In this document: in pieces, positions 38,030-48,380 of the stretch | Layout of the letters: each line of letters opens with the position of its first letter | Position numbering within the stretch: the first letter of the stretch is position 1 | NCBI GenBank assembly: GCA_028551475.1 | Contig: CM052361.1 | Coordinates: 24,813,491 to 24,877,490, forward strand | Direction: 5' to 3' | Length of the DNA: 64,000 nucleotides | DNA from: Casuarina equisetifolia | Lineage: Eukaryota > Streptophyta > Magnoliopsida > Fagales > Casuarinaceae | Notes under the pieces: model-generated | What the model was told of the DNA's origin: nothing | The model's database searches: none | The model's input: the letters and a program-made list of their open reading frames with translations, nothing else | Made by a program: the position numbers and the translations under genes

Positions 38030-38482
38030 ATGAAGAGAGGAAGAGAGGACGGAGGGGTGGAGACGATAAACATGACGAGCTGCTTGATGCTGCCGTCCAA
38101 AGTTGCCCAAATCGACATGACGAAAGGCTCGGACGCTCCTTCTTTTGCGTGCAAGACGTGCGACCGCCGGTTCCCGTCGTTCCAGGCCCTGGGAGGTCAC
38201 AGGGCGAGCCACAAGAAGCAGAGGCTAATGGCCGGCGACCTGTTGCGCCCCTCGCGGGGGTCTCCGGTGAAGCCGAAGAGTCACGAGTGCTCCATATGCG
38301 GGCTCGATTTCCCGATTGGACAGGCGCTGGGGGGACACATGAGGAGGCACAGAGTTGTCTTGATCGATCAACGTTCCGTGCAGGCCTTGACGGTGATAAA
38401 GAAATCCAGTAGTAAAGAGGTGCCGTGCTTGGATCTGAATCTGATACCAGTGGGGAGTGACCTCAAGTTGTGTAGTTGGTGA
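38030..38482 (+). CDS. two-finger C2H2 zinc-finger protein with EAR motif, paralog 2 (unit B)
   Basis: 150 residues with the same plan as paralog 1: MKRGRED start, L-box with CLMLPSKV, and fingers at C41/C44/H57/H61 and C87/C90/H103/H107 with QALGGH. DLNLIP and DLKLCSW follow. It carries HRVVLID, without the five-residue insertion of paralogs 3 and 4. Its C-terminal part (SVQALTVIKK) is closest to paralog 3. The in-frame ATG at 37955 lies too close to the TATA box to be used. It is inferred to be a nuclear repressor acting through the EAR motif. The downstream ALP1-like fragment probably forms its 3' UTR. Confidence 0.92.
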   Translation: MKRGREDGGVETINMTSCLMLPSKVAQIDMTKGSDAPSFACKTCDRRFPSFQALGGHRASHKKQRLMAGDLLRPSRGSPVKPKSHECSICGLDFPIGQALGGHMRRHRVVLIDQRSVQALTVIKKSSSKEVPCLDLNLIPVGSDLKLCSW

Positions 38483-38500
38483 TGATAGTATAGGCCGTTT

Positions 38501-38895
38501 ATGTGGATCCCGACATAAAGTTTCGGGACTGGAAAGATGAAGGACTGGTTGATCCTCCAGAGTTTAAACTTCTACAAACACTATGATAAAGGAGAGAGAT
38601 TAAGCGGGAAAAACTTAAAGCTCCCGGAAGGATCAGATATGTGGAGAATCATTCATGGAGTGATGTGGAGGGCTGTCATTACAGATTATACTCGTTTGTT
38701 GCCTCCTTGTTCACTTTATTATTGATACAAGATGAAGTACCTTTGTGTCATGTCCATGACTCATGTTACTGTTTTTGTACTTGGCTGGAAGGTTTCCACC
38801 TCGATTAGATTTCCATTTCTGGTAGTTGAATTATTTAGTTAAAATATTTTTATTTCATTTTTAAAGAGCTTTTGGACAAGAATCTCTTAGAATTT
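38501..38895 (+). pseudogene. ALP1-like 3' fragment B
   Basis: Begins TGTGGATCCCGACATAAAG and retains the coding matches ATGAAGGACTGGTTGATCC and ATCATTCATGGAGTGATG. Its end matches the ALP1-like stop and flank (TTTCCACCTCGATTAGATTT). Deletions remove the GDSGYP region, among others. The sense-strand flank continues to about 39300, interrupted by a SINE-like insertion. Confidence 0.9.
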
Positions 38896-39015
38896 AGGGC
38901 GGGCTCTAGCTTAGTAGTGTTTTTTGAGCTAAACCTTGATCGATAGTCTAACTGGTTATGAATTTGAGTTTCCTCTCCTTCCTTGGGTGCATGTGTAAAA
39001 GAAAAAAAAAAAAGG
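38896..39015 (+). mobile_element. SINE-like insertion in the ALP1-like flank of unit C
   Basis: A perfect 14-bp target-site duplication, ATCTCTTAGAATTT, lies at 38882-38895 and 39016-39029. The insert is about 120 bp with an A tail. It holds a box-A-like TAGCTTAGTAGTG and a box-B-like GGTTATGAATTTGAG. The uninterrupted site is seen at about 11432 and 48352. Confidence 0.75.
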
Positions 39016-39029
39016 ATCTCTTAGAATTT

Positions 39030-41851
39030 GTTTTATCAATGACAGAAACTACACCCTGTAAGCAGATGGCCTGGTTTCAATCTCTTGGCTGCCGCAGACA
39101 GCATCCTCATTCTTATAACCTCAAGACAGCATCCTTTGAGAGGGTCCTTTGACCCCGGTAAAGTTCAGTTCTCATTATTTTAGTGAAGGCAGTAACTTCC
39201 TTATTTAACTTTAGTTGTTTTGTTAAATATCATTTTCTTTTTAAATCTATTTTGTTAGAAGAGTAAAAACATGTTCATATATATAGAGGATTTTCACTTT
39301 GACCATAAGCTCTAATACCATAATATAAATGATTTTTTTCTTAAAATAATCATCAAGAAAGAAGACATTAAGGCAATAACCATTCCTGTTAGCATTTGAA
39401 GTCATCCACTCAAACTACGGAGCGGCCCAGCATTTGATTTACCCAGCATCAACAAGAACAGTATCAAAGGTTACCAGTTCCTCCAAGGCAAACAAACATT
39501 TGAAGTGAAGTTTCAAAAGCCCTCACTTTTATTATGGTCATCACTTGATTTTTATTTGACTCACTAAGAGTTTTTACAGGACAACAAGCTAAGTTACAAG
39601 CAAAGAAGGAGTTAAAACTATAGTCTATAGGGGTAGAAGAGAAAACTTGACTAGCATGACAAAAAGACAAAGAAGTAAAAGGAAAGCTACTAAGGAAAGA
39701 GGAAATGTTAATAAGGCTAAGAATAATAAACAAATTAGGATAACCTTATTAAAGAGATTTGTAGTATCCATATTTCCTTGAGGTGATAAATGGACATTTT
39801 CAACACAAAGTAAGAAGAGAAATAATAACTAGTAATGTTAAGGATCACAATTTCCCTATAAATATTAGATTGGAGCCGCATAGTTAGTTAGTGGTGACTT
39901 AAAAGATTAGGATCTAGTCTTAGTATTAGATCATGATCATGATGAGTCATCATCAAATTTCATAGGTGGTATACTTGATTCCGATCTTGATTATTTTCTA
40001 ATATTTTCTCTTAGATGAGCAACTAAAATATGGAGTTAAATGTATATAATCCTATCTTAAAGTTCATAGAACCCTTTTCAATTCCCTTTTACACCACTAT
40101 GCTAAAATAGCTCTAGTTAAACTAAATGCTTATGGTAACAAACTCAAGGAAAATTATATGCTAATGACCTTTGTGTTAGTTACTAGGTCAAGGGATAGGA
40201 AAAAATTTGTGGTCTTATCAATTATAATTTTTCCTTATATTAAGAAGTTTAACTCAAAAGTTAGTTTTAAGTTAGAGGAATAATGTTTATATTCAAATAT
40301 TACCTAAGGATCATATTTCTTGGATATTAGACTTTTGTCTTTAAAGTACTTCTGCAAACCAAACATATTTTAGAGTCAAGATTGAAAAGAGTAGAATGGA
40401 TTCTTCTTACATGCTAGACATAATTAAAGGGCTCAAAATAGAATAGGGTTGGAGTAAATTAATTTGGGCTTTGATTCCATAAAAGACCTAAGTCTACCTC
40501 TTCCCTATAAAAGGCATTGTGAGGATAAAAGTTGTCTAAACTTATAAAGCACATAACAAACTCTCTCTTGAATCCAAAACCCTAGTTAGTTATAAGTATG
40601 GAGTCTCGGAAAACTTATGTGTATTGTTTCAGTTGATGAGTTGTCACAGTTAAGAAAAAAAAATTTGTTTAAGTATTTTGATGTATGAAATCAAAATAAT
40701 GATAGATTTTTACTTCCCTAAATATAATGATTTGTTTATCATTAACTCAAATGTTCTTAATACTTGTGTATGTGTTTATTGTACAATCCTTATAATTCTA
40801 CTATTAACCCCCATAGAATCTCCTAATCTCCTAACACTTTTAAAATAAATGCCGTCTCAATCTGCCAATAACAACGGGGAAAGCACTGTTTTAGATTTTC
40901 AATGTTTTATATCTCGACTATTGTTTCTCTTAAAAAAGGCATTCTTAAGTTGCATGACATCTAGTGTTATTGATTGATTAGGCTTGTTACTTGCTTAGGA
41001 AGCATGTTAACTGTATGGTCATCGCCACCGTAGGACATGATCAAGTATGCTTTTGTGTTCTCCAAGCCAAAAACAACCCACAAAACGTGTATTTGGTGGT
41101 TGTGGGGTAGTTAAATGAAGGAACAAATTGTTAAAAATATAAAATAAATCATCATGTCAAATTATTACTTTAAATTAATTAACTTATAAAAAAGAAAAAT
41201 CTTTTCATACAAAAAGAATATTAATAGATTGATAATATTAAATTACAATGTACACCTCATTGCTCTAAATGTAAGTGTAACACTTCCTACAAAGACCTAG
41301 TCCACAAGTGAATATCTCATTTATAACTAATATATACATATTATGTTAAAAAGCTCACTTCCTCCGCTTTTATATAAGAAGTGCTACAAATCAATATATT
41401 AATAATGTTGAACATATACCAATTTTTCATAGAATATTATATAAATATTAAAAAAAAATTCACTCAACTTTTGTGAGTACTTTAACTAAGACCATCCTTT
41501 TTGCTCACCTTGTTTGGAACTTATAGCTTAAGTGTTTTAGCAGACATTGGAGTTATAATGTGTAATATGTTGTAGAAATTTGAGATAATTTTGTTAATTC
41601 ATAAACTCTCCCAAAGTAAAAATTTTGGGCCCCATCGAAGCTTCTTTTCTATTTTTCCCTCCCAATTCCAATCCCACCAAACGGATGAGAAAATACGATA
41701 TAATTTCCTCATCGTCACCCCCCTTTCTTCTTCGTCCGTCCCCTCCAACAACCTGACAAAGCCTCTAGATCCACGCGCTACCACAGAAAACTCTGAACTC
41801 CTTAACCGAGAAAATACATGGAAAAAAGACTAATCCTATTTGACCAATATC
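39030..41851. other. unit C first AT-rich block, no gene
   Basis: 39030-39300 matches the ALP1-like downstream flank at 12425-12730. 40050-41850 is the AT-rich block with the same anchors as elsewhere. No coding gene was seen; an antisense frame at 39464-39733 has no recognisable domain. Confidence 0.6.
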
Positions 41852-41998
41852 ATGTCCGGATTCAATGGACTCCACCAAGTGGCAGAGAAACTCAGCCGCG
41901 TCGCATCAGAGCTTACGGATGCAATGCCACCGGAAAATGACAATTTGGTAAACACGCGAAACTCCAATGAAAACGACAATGTAGATGTTGGTTGTTAG
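41852..41998 (+). pseudogene. conserved MSGFNE block, copy C1
   Basis: The ATG opens MSGFNGLHQVAEKLSRVASE. After about 26 codons the frame runs across a deletion into unrelated block sequence and stops at TAG 41996-41998. Confidence 0.4.
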
Positions 41999-43110
41999 TT
42001 TGTATTTAACATTATATCTAATTTGACTTCTTAAGAATAGATAAGAAATTTTTTTTATATGATTTAAGATCAATCAACAAATGACCTCATATTCTTAGGT
42101 TTTAAAACTTCATACTTATAGACAAAGTAAAGTTATTATTACCTCTATCATTTGAAGACAAATTCAACCTACGTGTTCTTCGAATAATGTTACAATATGC
42201 TTAAGGATTTCACATTCAGGTTGCATCTGTTTTGACATAGTAGAAATGAGAACAAATTTGAGGTTGGGAAGCAAGGAATTTATTTTGTATTCTAATATAC
42301 AACTCGTTCAAGAAGCTTAAGAAACTAGGTATTCACCATATACACATAGTTGATACTGCTGACATGGAGGACGACTTGGCCGTTGATGTGGTACTAGTTA
42401 ACACGCATCACAGATGCTTGATACAAATGAAAAATATTGAACAATATATTAGCTTTTTATTTTGTGTTTTTTCTTCAATTATTAATTAACGATATCTTAT
42501 ATTATATGAATATTTTTTTGTCTTCTGGAATAGAAAAAATGTATATCTCTAAGCCTTCTTTACGTGATTTGACGGAGACATGGAAAAATAATACTGTATA
42601 ACTTTCAAAAGTCATATTCTAGAACTATTGAGAAACTTTTCCAAAGTTTAAACGTTCTCTTGTTGTTTTTGCCTGCTGCTCCTGGTCCCGTTTTGCACCG
42701 GTACAAAAGTGGTGTAATTAGTCGACATCATGCCTGGCATGGAAGTTGCGTCAAGAAGGAAAACTTCTTTCGTCCACGCATTACTCATTTCCACATAGAC
42801 TAAGAAGTAGATATGTAGGGAAGCCGAAAATTTTAATCTGGTATTAAAATTAAACCTTAAAAACGGTGTTTATTGGCTCGTGAGCATAAAAAAAAAAGGC
42901 CCTTATAATATTTACACACTCAAGACAAAAGCTTTTGCTTACAAATGAACATAATGTTAGATATAACACGTCTTACTTAGATATTGTTACAATGTTTTTT
43001 TATACATGAAAAAAATATAAGTGCTTAGCTAACATCACTACTGAGCTTATGTGAATTGAGTATCTTTTTTGAAATCTTTGTGCCCTTCCTCCACATCCTC
43101 CCACTTGTTA
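41999..43110. other. unit C non-coding block (first copy)
   Basis: Same anchors as 29140-29940: TTTTGACATAGTAGAAATGA near 42230 and TTTTGCCTGCTGCTCCTGGT near 42667. No gene. Confidence 0.6.
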
Positions 43111-43114
43111 GTGT

Positions 43115-43721
43115 AACAACCTCTTGGCCTTATACTTGAGTGCCAATTTGGTATTTCATGCTTGTACCAAGCATGTGGAAACTGACTACCATTTTATTCA
43201 AGAGTGTTTTGCTCATAGTCAATTATCAATTCACTTTATCTCCTTTGTGGATCAACCAACACACATATTTGTGAAAGAACTTTCTTCTACTTGGTTTCAT
43301 TTCCTATGTTCCAAGTTGACAGGTGTTCTACTCCTTTAGCTTGTAAAGGGATGTTAAAGCCCTCGCTAGAGTCATGAGTCATGCACCTCACTCCAACATG
43401 TTTGCTACATCAGCCGCCTAGTCATACGCCATGCTAGACATTTTGCCACATCAGTCATAGCCTTGTCAACATCAGTATTGCGAAGCACCCAAAGCTAGCG
43501 ATTGGAAAAAAAAAAAAAAAAACCCTAGCTAGCACCACTGACAGAAAATTTGGTAGAGAATTCTTGAAATGAATTGCAAATAATTTCTTTCCTTTTCTTG
43601 TACATCAAAATTGTGCATAAATTCCCAATTGTAATTCTATGTAACTATTGTATTGAATCGAAGAAAGGTTTTTTCAAAATTTTCGTTTGTCGTGTTCGTT
43701 CTTTTCCGGTAGAATTCCAAC
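43115..43721 (+). mobile_element. Ty1/copia 3' end: RNase H fragment, polypurine tract and LTR
   Basis: 43124-43330 translates to a copia RNase H end (NLVFHACTKHVETDYHFIQE). A purine-rich TGTAAAGGGA at 43342-43351 precedes TGTTAAAGCCC, a plausible LTR start at 43352. The LTR is about 370 bp and ends near 43721. The 5' part of the element is missing. It sits exactly between the two internal copies of the unit C block. Confidence 0.65.
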
Positions 43722-44846
43722 CTTCTCTCCCTTCAAACTAATTGGATAGAATCTCCTAATCTCCTAATCTCCTAATACTTTTTCGCTAATTACCATCTTA
43801 ATATGCCAATAACAAGGGAGAAAGCACTGTGTCAAATTTTCAATGTTTTATGTCTTGAATATTGTTTCTCTCACAAAAAGCATTCTTAAGTTGCATGCCA
43901 TCTAGTGTTATTGATTGATTAGGCTTTTACTTGCTTAGGAAGCATGTTAAGTATGTTGTCATCACCATCAAAGGACATGATCAAGTATGCTTTTGTGTTC
44001 TTCACGCCAGAAATATGAGCAATTAACATTGACTGCTTTTAAACAAGTCAAGGCAACGAGAACCCACAAAACGTGTTTTTGGTGATTAGGGTAGTTAGGT
44101 GAAGGAAGAAATTGTTTAAAAGATAATACATCGTCATGTCAACTTTTTTCTTTAAATTAATTAATTTATAAAATGAAAAAAAATACTTTCATACGAAAAG
44201 AATATTAATAGATTGATGATACTGAATTTCAATGTATGCTCCATTGCCTTAATGTAAGAATAACACTTCCTAAAGAGACCTAGTTTCCAAGTGAATGTCT
44301 CATTTATAACTAATATTTACATATCATGTTAAAAAGCTCACTTCCTCCCCTTCTATATAAAAAGTACTATAAATCAATATATTACTTTTGAAGAACATAT
44401 ACCAAAGTTTGATAGAATTTTACACAAATATTTAAAAAAAAAAACAAATTCACTCAAAACTTTTGTGAATACTTTAACTAATACTATCCGTTTTGTTCAC
44501 CTTGTTTGGATCTTAAGCTATAAGTGTTTGTAATAGACACTGGAATCATAATATGTAATTTGTTGTAGAAATTGAGATAATTTTGTTAACTCATAAACAC
44601 TCTTAAAGTGAAAACCTTGGGTCCCATCGAAGCTTCTTCCTTGGTCTTTTTCCCTCCCATTTCCAATCCCACCAAACAGACGAGAAAATACGACATAATT
44701 TCCACATCTTCACCTCCCTCTCTTCTTCGTCCCTCCCCTCCAACAGCCAGATAAAGCCTCTAAATCCACGCACTACCACAGAAATCTCCGAACTCCTTAA
44801 CGGAGAAGATACAAGGAAAGAAGGCTAATCCTATTTGACCAGTCTC
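43722..44846. repeat. unit C second AT-rich block (internal duplication)
   Basis: Repeats 40820-41850: AATCTCCTAATCTCCTAA, AAAGCATTCTTAAGTTGCAT, and GGGTCCCATCGAAGCTTCTT near 44620 against GGGCCCCATCGAAGCTTCTT near 41626. Confidence 0.8.
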
Positions 44847-44939
44847 ATGTCTGGGTTCAATGAACTCCATCAAATGGCCGAGAAACTCAACCGCGTCGCA
44901 TCAGAGCTTACGGATGCAACATCGGCGGATGAGATCTGA
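44847..44939 (+). pseudogene. conserved MSGFNE block, copy C2 (longest clean copy)
   Basis: A 30-codon frame beginning MSGFNELHQMAEKLNRVASE stops at TGA 44937-44939. A CT-rich leader-like tract lies upstream (about 44700-44760). Downstream, another frame (44952-45180) holds conserved GACTCGGAAGCGGATACGAC and TGACGTCA near 45115. It may be the first exon of an old gene, but the family is unknown. Confidence 0.4.
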
Positions 44940-45828
44940 CGTAGAAGGAAGATGGTCCCTGATAAAAATAGCCGGGATTTGACTCGGAAGCGGATACGAC
45001 CTTCCCATGGCGTCGCCGGTTGTGCACGTAAGATTGACATGGAAGAAAGTGTAAACGCCTTCTTCCACCGTCGTGGTTGGTGTGTCAGCTTTGAAGAAGC
45101 ATCACTAAGCCGTGACGTCAAGCGGCCAACTTCGTACGGTTGCGACTTCGAAACAGGCTCTAACTGTGACGACTTGCCAAATGACCACACATTCTTAAGG
45201 TTTTATAACTTCATACATACAAACATGGTCAAAGAAAAGAAAGTCCTAATTGATAGTATTGTTGTTTTATTATTATCTCTATCATCTAGAGACAAATTCA
45301 ACCTCCGTGTTCTTCTAATAATGTTACAATATGCTAAGTATTTCAAATTCAGGTTGCGTCTGTCTTGACATTGTAGAAATGAGAACAAATTTGAGATCAG
45401 GAAGCAAGCAATTGATTCGTATTTTTTCTTCACTTATTAATTAACGATATCTTATATTATATGACTATATCTTTTGTCTTCTGAAATAGAAAAAATGTAT
45501 ATGTCTAAGCCTTCTTTGAGTGCTTTGGCTGAGATATGGAAACATAATACTGAATAAAATTCAAAAGTGATATTCTAGAATGACTGTGAGACTTATCCAA
45601 AGACCAAACATTCTCTGGTTGTTTCTATGTGCTGCTCTTGGCATGGAAGTTGCGGCAGGCAGGAAAAGCAACAATTTATTTTTTTATATTTCTTCCTCGC
45701 ATTACTCATTCCACATTAGTGTTTGTACATGGAAATCATATGTGTATCATGTTACTTAAATCTTCTTATAATATTTCAATTTAAAGAAAAAAAATAAGGT
45801 ATGGTTTTCATAATATTTAAATCTTGAC

Positions 45829-45830
<2 letters not shown>
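44940..45830. other. unit C non-coding block (second copy)
   Basis: Contains GACATTGTAGAAATGAGAAC near 45368 and GCCTTCTTTGAGTGC near 45510, as in other units. No supported gene. Confidence 0.55.
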
Positions 45831-45863
<33 letters not shown>

Positions 45864-46095
45864 GTGAAAATGTAAGTGTGCATTAATAAAAAGTAATGTA
45901 TAAAAACATAGGGACTCCTAAATTATAAAAATTATAAAAATATAGAGGTTATAGGCCTCCAAATCTCATTTAAAATAACATTTTCTTATTAAAATTTTAT
46001 ATTTTGAAACAAAGAAGCTCTTTTTCGTATAATTTTCTTTACTTTAGCCAACATGATAGAAATATCTACTATTTTGTTTTAAAATCGTCTTCTAT
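45831..46095 (-). mobile_element. (TA)n plus 5'-truncated LINE 3' tail, minus strand
   Basis: Read on the minus strand, the end TATTAATGCACACTTACA then TTTTCACCAAAA matches the LINE1 3' terminus (TTTTCACC before the A tract). A (TA)n run at 45833-45860 takes the place of the poly-A. The preceding part resembles the LINE 3' UTR and last codons. Dead fragment. Confidence 0.7.
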
Positions 46096-46416
46096 TATTG
46101 ATATAATATTTTTTATATATAAAAAGTTGTCATCTTTACTATAAGCTTAATATTTTTTTTTTAAAATAAGTCTTTACGCAATATTAGGACTTAAATTTAA
46201 GTACAATATTCATTCACTTGCGAACAAAAAATATCCTAACAATATAAGATACGTACCTCTGATGTAATGTAAACATCGTCATCCATAGTCTCTACAAAGT
46301 AAAAAAAATAACCATTCCTCTTACGAGCAAGTTCATGTAAATGTGTATGGAGTGTTCTTTATTCTACTCTTTAGGAGTCTATATATTTAAAGGAGCATTG
46401 AACAATCGGCCTGATT
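46096..46416. other. unit C spacer and TATA-like conserved block
   Basis: AT-rich DNA followed by the GTGTTCTTTATTCTACTC and TATATATTTAAAGGAGCATT block shared with units A, B and D. No gene. Confidence 0.55.
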
Positions 46417-46542
46417 TTATATCAATCCTTGAGAACCCAGTAATGCAAGAAACTCGAAGACCCAAAGAACTTTCCTGGAACCATCAATCTCCATCTTGTC
46501 TAAAAAATAACTTGTAGCCGAAGCAACCTGGAAAATTTCCAT
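46417..46542 (-). CDS. conserved small ORF of unknown function, copy C
   Basis: 41 codons, MEIFQVASAT start, DGSRKVLWVFEFLALL inside. Same frame and start as the unit B copy, but it stops earlier. No recognised family; coding status is doubtful. Confidence 0.22.
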   Translation of the reverse strand: MEIFQVASATSYFLDKMEIDGSRKVLWVFEFLALLGSQGLI

Positions 46543-47099
46543 CTTTCTGCAGTAAAACAGATAAGAACGATCCCTTCCACAAGTTCAAGTAAAGTAATCC
46601 AGAAGCAGCCCCGAAAGTCTAAAACCATGGTGCTCTAAATTCCACTCCGACAAGCCGTACGCGAAACGGGCAAATCCATTCTGCACTAACGAGAAGCTTA
46701 CTGCTAGTCGCCGTTGAATGTTGTAAGTCTTTGGCAGAAGCAAGAGGTTTTGGAGCAATTGAATTGACTCCCACATCAAATCTGGAAGGTTTAAGTTCAT
46801 TCGGGTTCCTTGAATCACATGGAGTTCAAAAAATGGAAACGAAATGGTTGGATAGAAAAACCATTCTCTCATTTTCTGGAGATCAATCTATTTATTAATT
46901 CATGATAAATTGTTATTTCCAAACCAATTGTCAAACTATAGTATGTCCGATTACTCTTTCAGAAGTAATAGACCAAAACTAGTCAATACTTCTTTACGGC
47001 GATTGCACATGCTAATTATATTTTCTTCACAATAATCAATTCAAATTAATGACCAATTGTTAGAAATAATTTCATAAAAGAAGTTACTTTTCAATTACG

Positions 47100-47340
47100 C
47101 TTTTCAAATTAAAAACCTACTTGCAGGTGCTCACGATATAAAAAGTTGTAGGGCATGTGACGTGATTGGTTGCGTGGAAAATTACGAGCTAAGTGACCGA
47201 AACTACGCTTGTTGTTCGGGGGGCTTTCTACCGTACGTCGTACGCCATCCTGCATCACACCTTGGTATACTACTTTTCCTCTTGCGTTGGTCTCCTTTAC
47301 CGATATCGATCGAAGCTTTCTATATATATGGTGGCGAAGC
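47100..47340 (+). promoter_or_regulatory. promoter of zinc-finger gene 3 (TATA at 47321-47329)
   Basis: TATATATAT lies 112 bp before the ATG. The upstream segment is of the paralog-2 type (CGAAACTACGCTTGTTG, CATCACACCTTGGTATACTA). The presumed leader has about 25 extra bases (near 47390-47420) compared with the other paralogs. Confidence 0.65.
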
Positions 47341-47440
47341 AGGGTTGAGCTCCATTGAATTCCTACATATCAGCTTTGTATTCTACATTTCATGTTCCAA
47401 GCGTCATATAAGGTTCTTATTCTCGAAGTCAGATTCAGAC

Positions 47441-47908
47441 ATGAAGAGAGGAAGAGAGGACCGAGGGGTGGAGACGATAGACATGGGGAACTGCTTGATG
47501 CTGCTGTCCAAAGTCGACCAAATCGACATGACGAAAGGCTCAGACGCTCGTTCTTTCGTGTGCAAGACGTGCGACCGCCGGTTCCCGTCGTTCCAGGCCC
47601 TGGGAGGCCACAGGGCGAGCCACAAGAAGTCGAGGCTAACGGCCGGAGATCTGTTACGCCCCACGTCACGATCTCCGGTGAAGCCGAAGAGTCACGGGTG
47701 CTCCGTATGCGGGCTCGAGTTCTCGATCGGACAAGCGCTGGGTGGACACATGAGGAGGCATAGAGATGTCATGGGCGGCGGGTTGTTGATCAGTGACCGT
47801 TCCGTGCAGGCCTTGCCGGTGATACAGAAATCCAGTAGTAAAGAGGTGCCCCGCTTGGATTTGAATGTGATACCGGTGGAGAGTGACCTGAAGTTGTGTA
47901 GTTGGTGA
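47441..47908 (+). CDS. two-finger C2H2 zinc-finger protein with EAR motif, paralog 3 (unit C)
   Basis: 155 residues: MKRGRED start, L-box with CLMLLSKV, fingers at C41/C44/H57/H61 and C87/C90/H103/H107, then DLNVIP and DLKLCSW. It carries the longer linker HRDVMGGGLLISD after finger 2. The frame is open upstream for 93 more codons, but that part spans the TATA box and promoter, so it is not coding. One charge change is seen near the end (PVESDLK instead of PVGSDLK). Inferred nuclear repressor. The ALP1-like fragment follows immediately. Confidence 0.92.
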   Translation: MKRGREDRGVETIDMGNCLMLLSKVDQIDMTKGSDARSFVCKTCDRRFPSFQALGGHRASHKKSRLTAGDLLRPTSRSPVKPKSHGCSVCGLEFSIGQALGGHMRRHRDVMGGGLLISDRSVQALPVIQKSSSKEVPRLDLNVIPVESDLKLCSW

Positions 47909-47914
47909 AGTTTT

Positions 47915-48380
47915 GTAGATCCCTGACATTAGGTTGCGAGACATCGTCGGCGGATGGCCAGGAAAAATGGAGTGGTTGATCCTCTAGAGTTTAAACTTCT
48001 GCAAACTCTGATAAAAGAGAGAGATTGAATGGGAAAAACTTAAAGCTCTCTGAAGAATCAGAAATAAGGTAATACATAATTGGCAAGGTCGAAAGATATG
48101 TGGAGAATCATTCATGGAGCGATGTGGAAGACTGACAAACACAGATTACTAAGGATTATACTCGTTTGTTGCCTCCTCCATCACTTTATTATTGACACAG
48201 GATGAAGTACCTTTGTCTCATGGCCATGGCTCATGGTACTGTCTTTGTACTTGGCTGGAAAGTTTCCACCTTTATTAGATTTCCATTTCTGGTAGTTGAA
48301 TTATTGAGTTAAAAGATTGTCATTTCATTTTTAAAGAGCTTCTGGGCAACGATCTCCTAGAATAATAAAGTTATGCACTT
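47915..48380 (+). pseudogene. ALP1-like 3' fragment C
   Basis: Begins GTAGATCCCTGACATTAGG. It keeps several exon 2 pieces (GGAATACATAATTGG-like, GGTCGAAAGATATGTGG, GACAAACACAGATTAC) and the stop-region match TTTCCACCTTTATTAGATTT, with internal deletions. It is the longest of the fragments directly behind a zinc-finger gene. Confidence 0.9.

Larger units (their letters stand above)
25959..38500 (+). repeat. tandem segmental duplication, unit B
   Basis: The unit runs from the ALP1-like fragment at 25959 to just past the second zinc-finger gene. It shows the same block order as unit A. It includes LINE2 (5.6 kb) and a SINE-like insertion; without these it is about 6.8 kb. Confidence 0.85.
38501..47914 (+). 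repeat. tandem segmental duplication, unit C
   Basis: The unit begins with an ALP1-like fragment and ends after zinc-finger gene 3. It contains an internal second copy of the AT-rich and MSGFNE blocks (43740-45740 repeats 40820-42840), with a copia 3' end between the copies. Confidence 0.85.

Noticed and set aside
47162..47440. 93-codon N-terminal extension of zinc-finger paralog 3
   Set aside because: It crosses the TATA box and promoter and is not open in the other paralogs.
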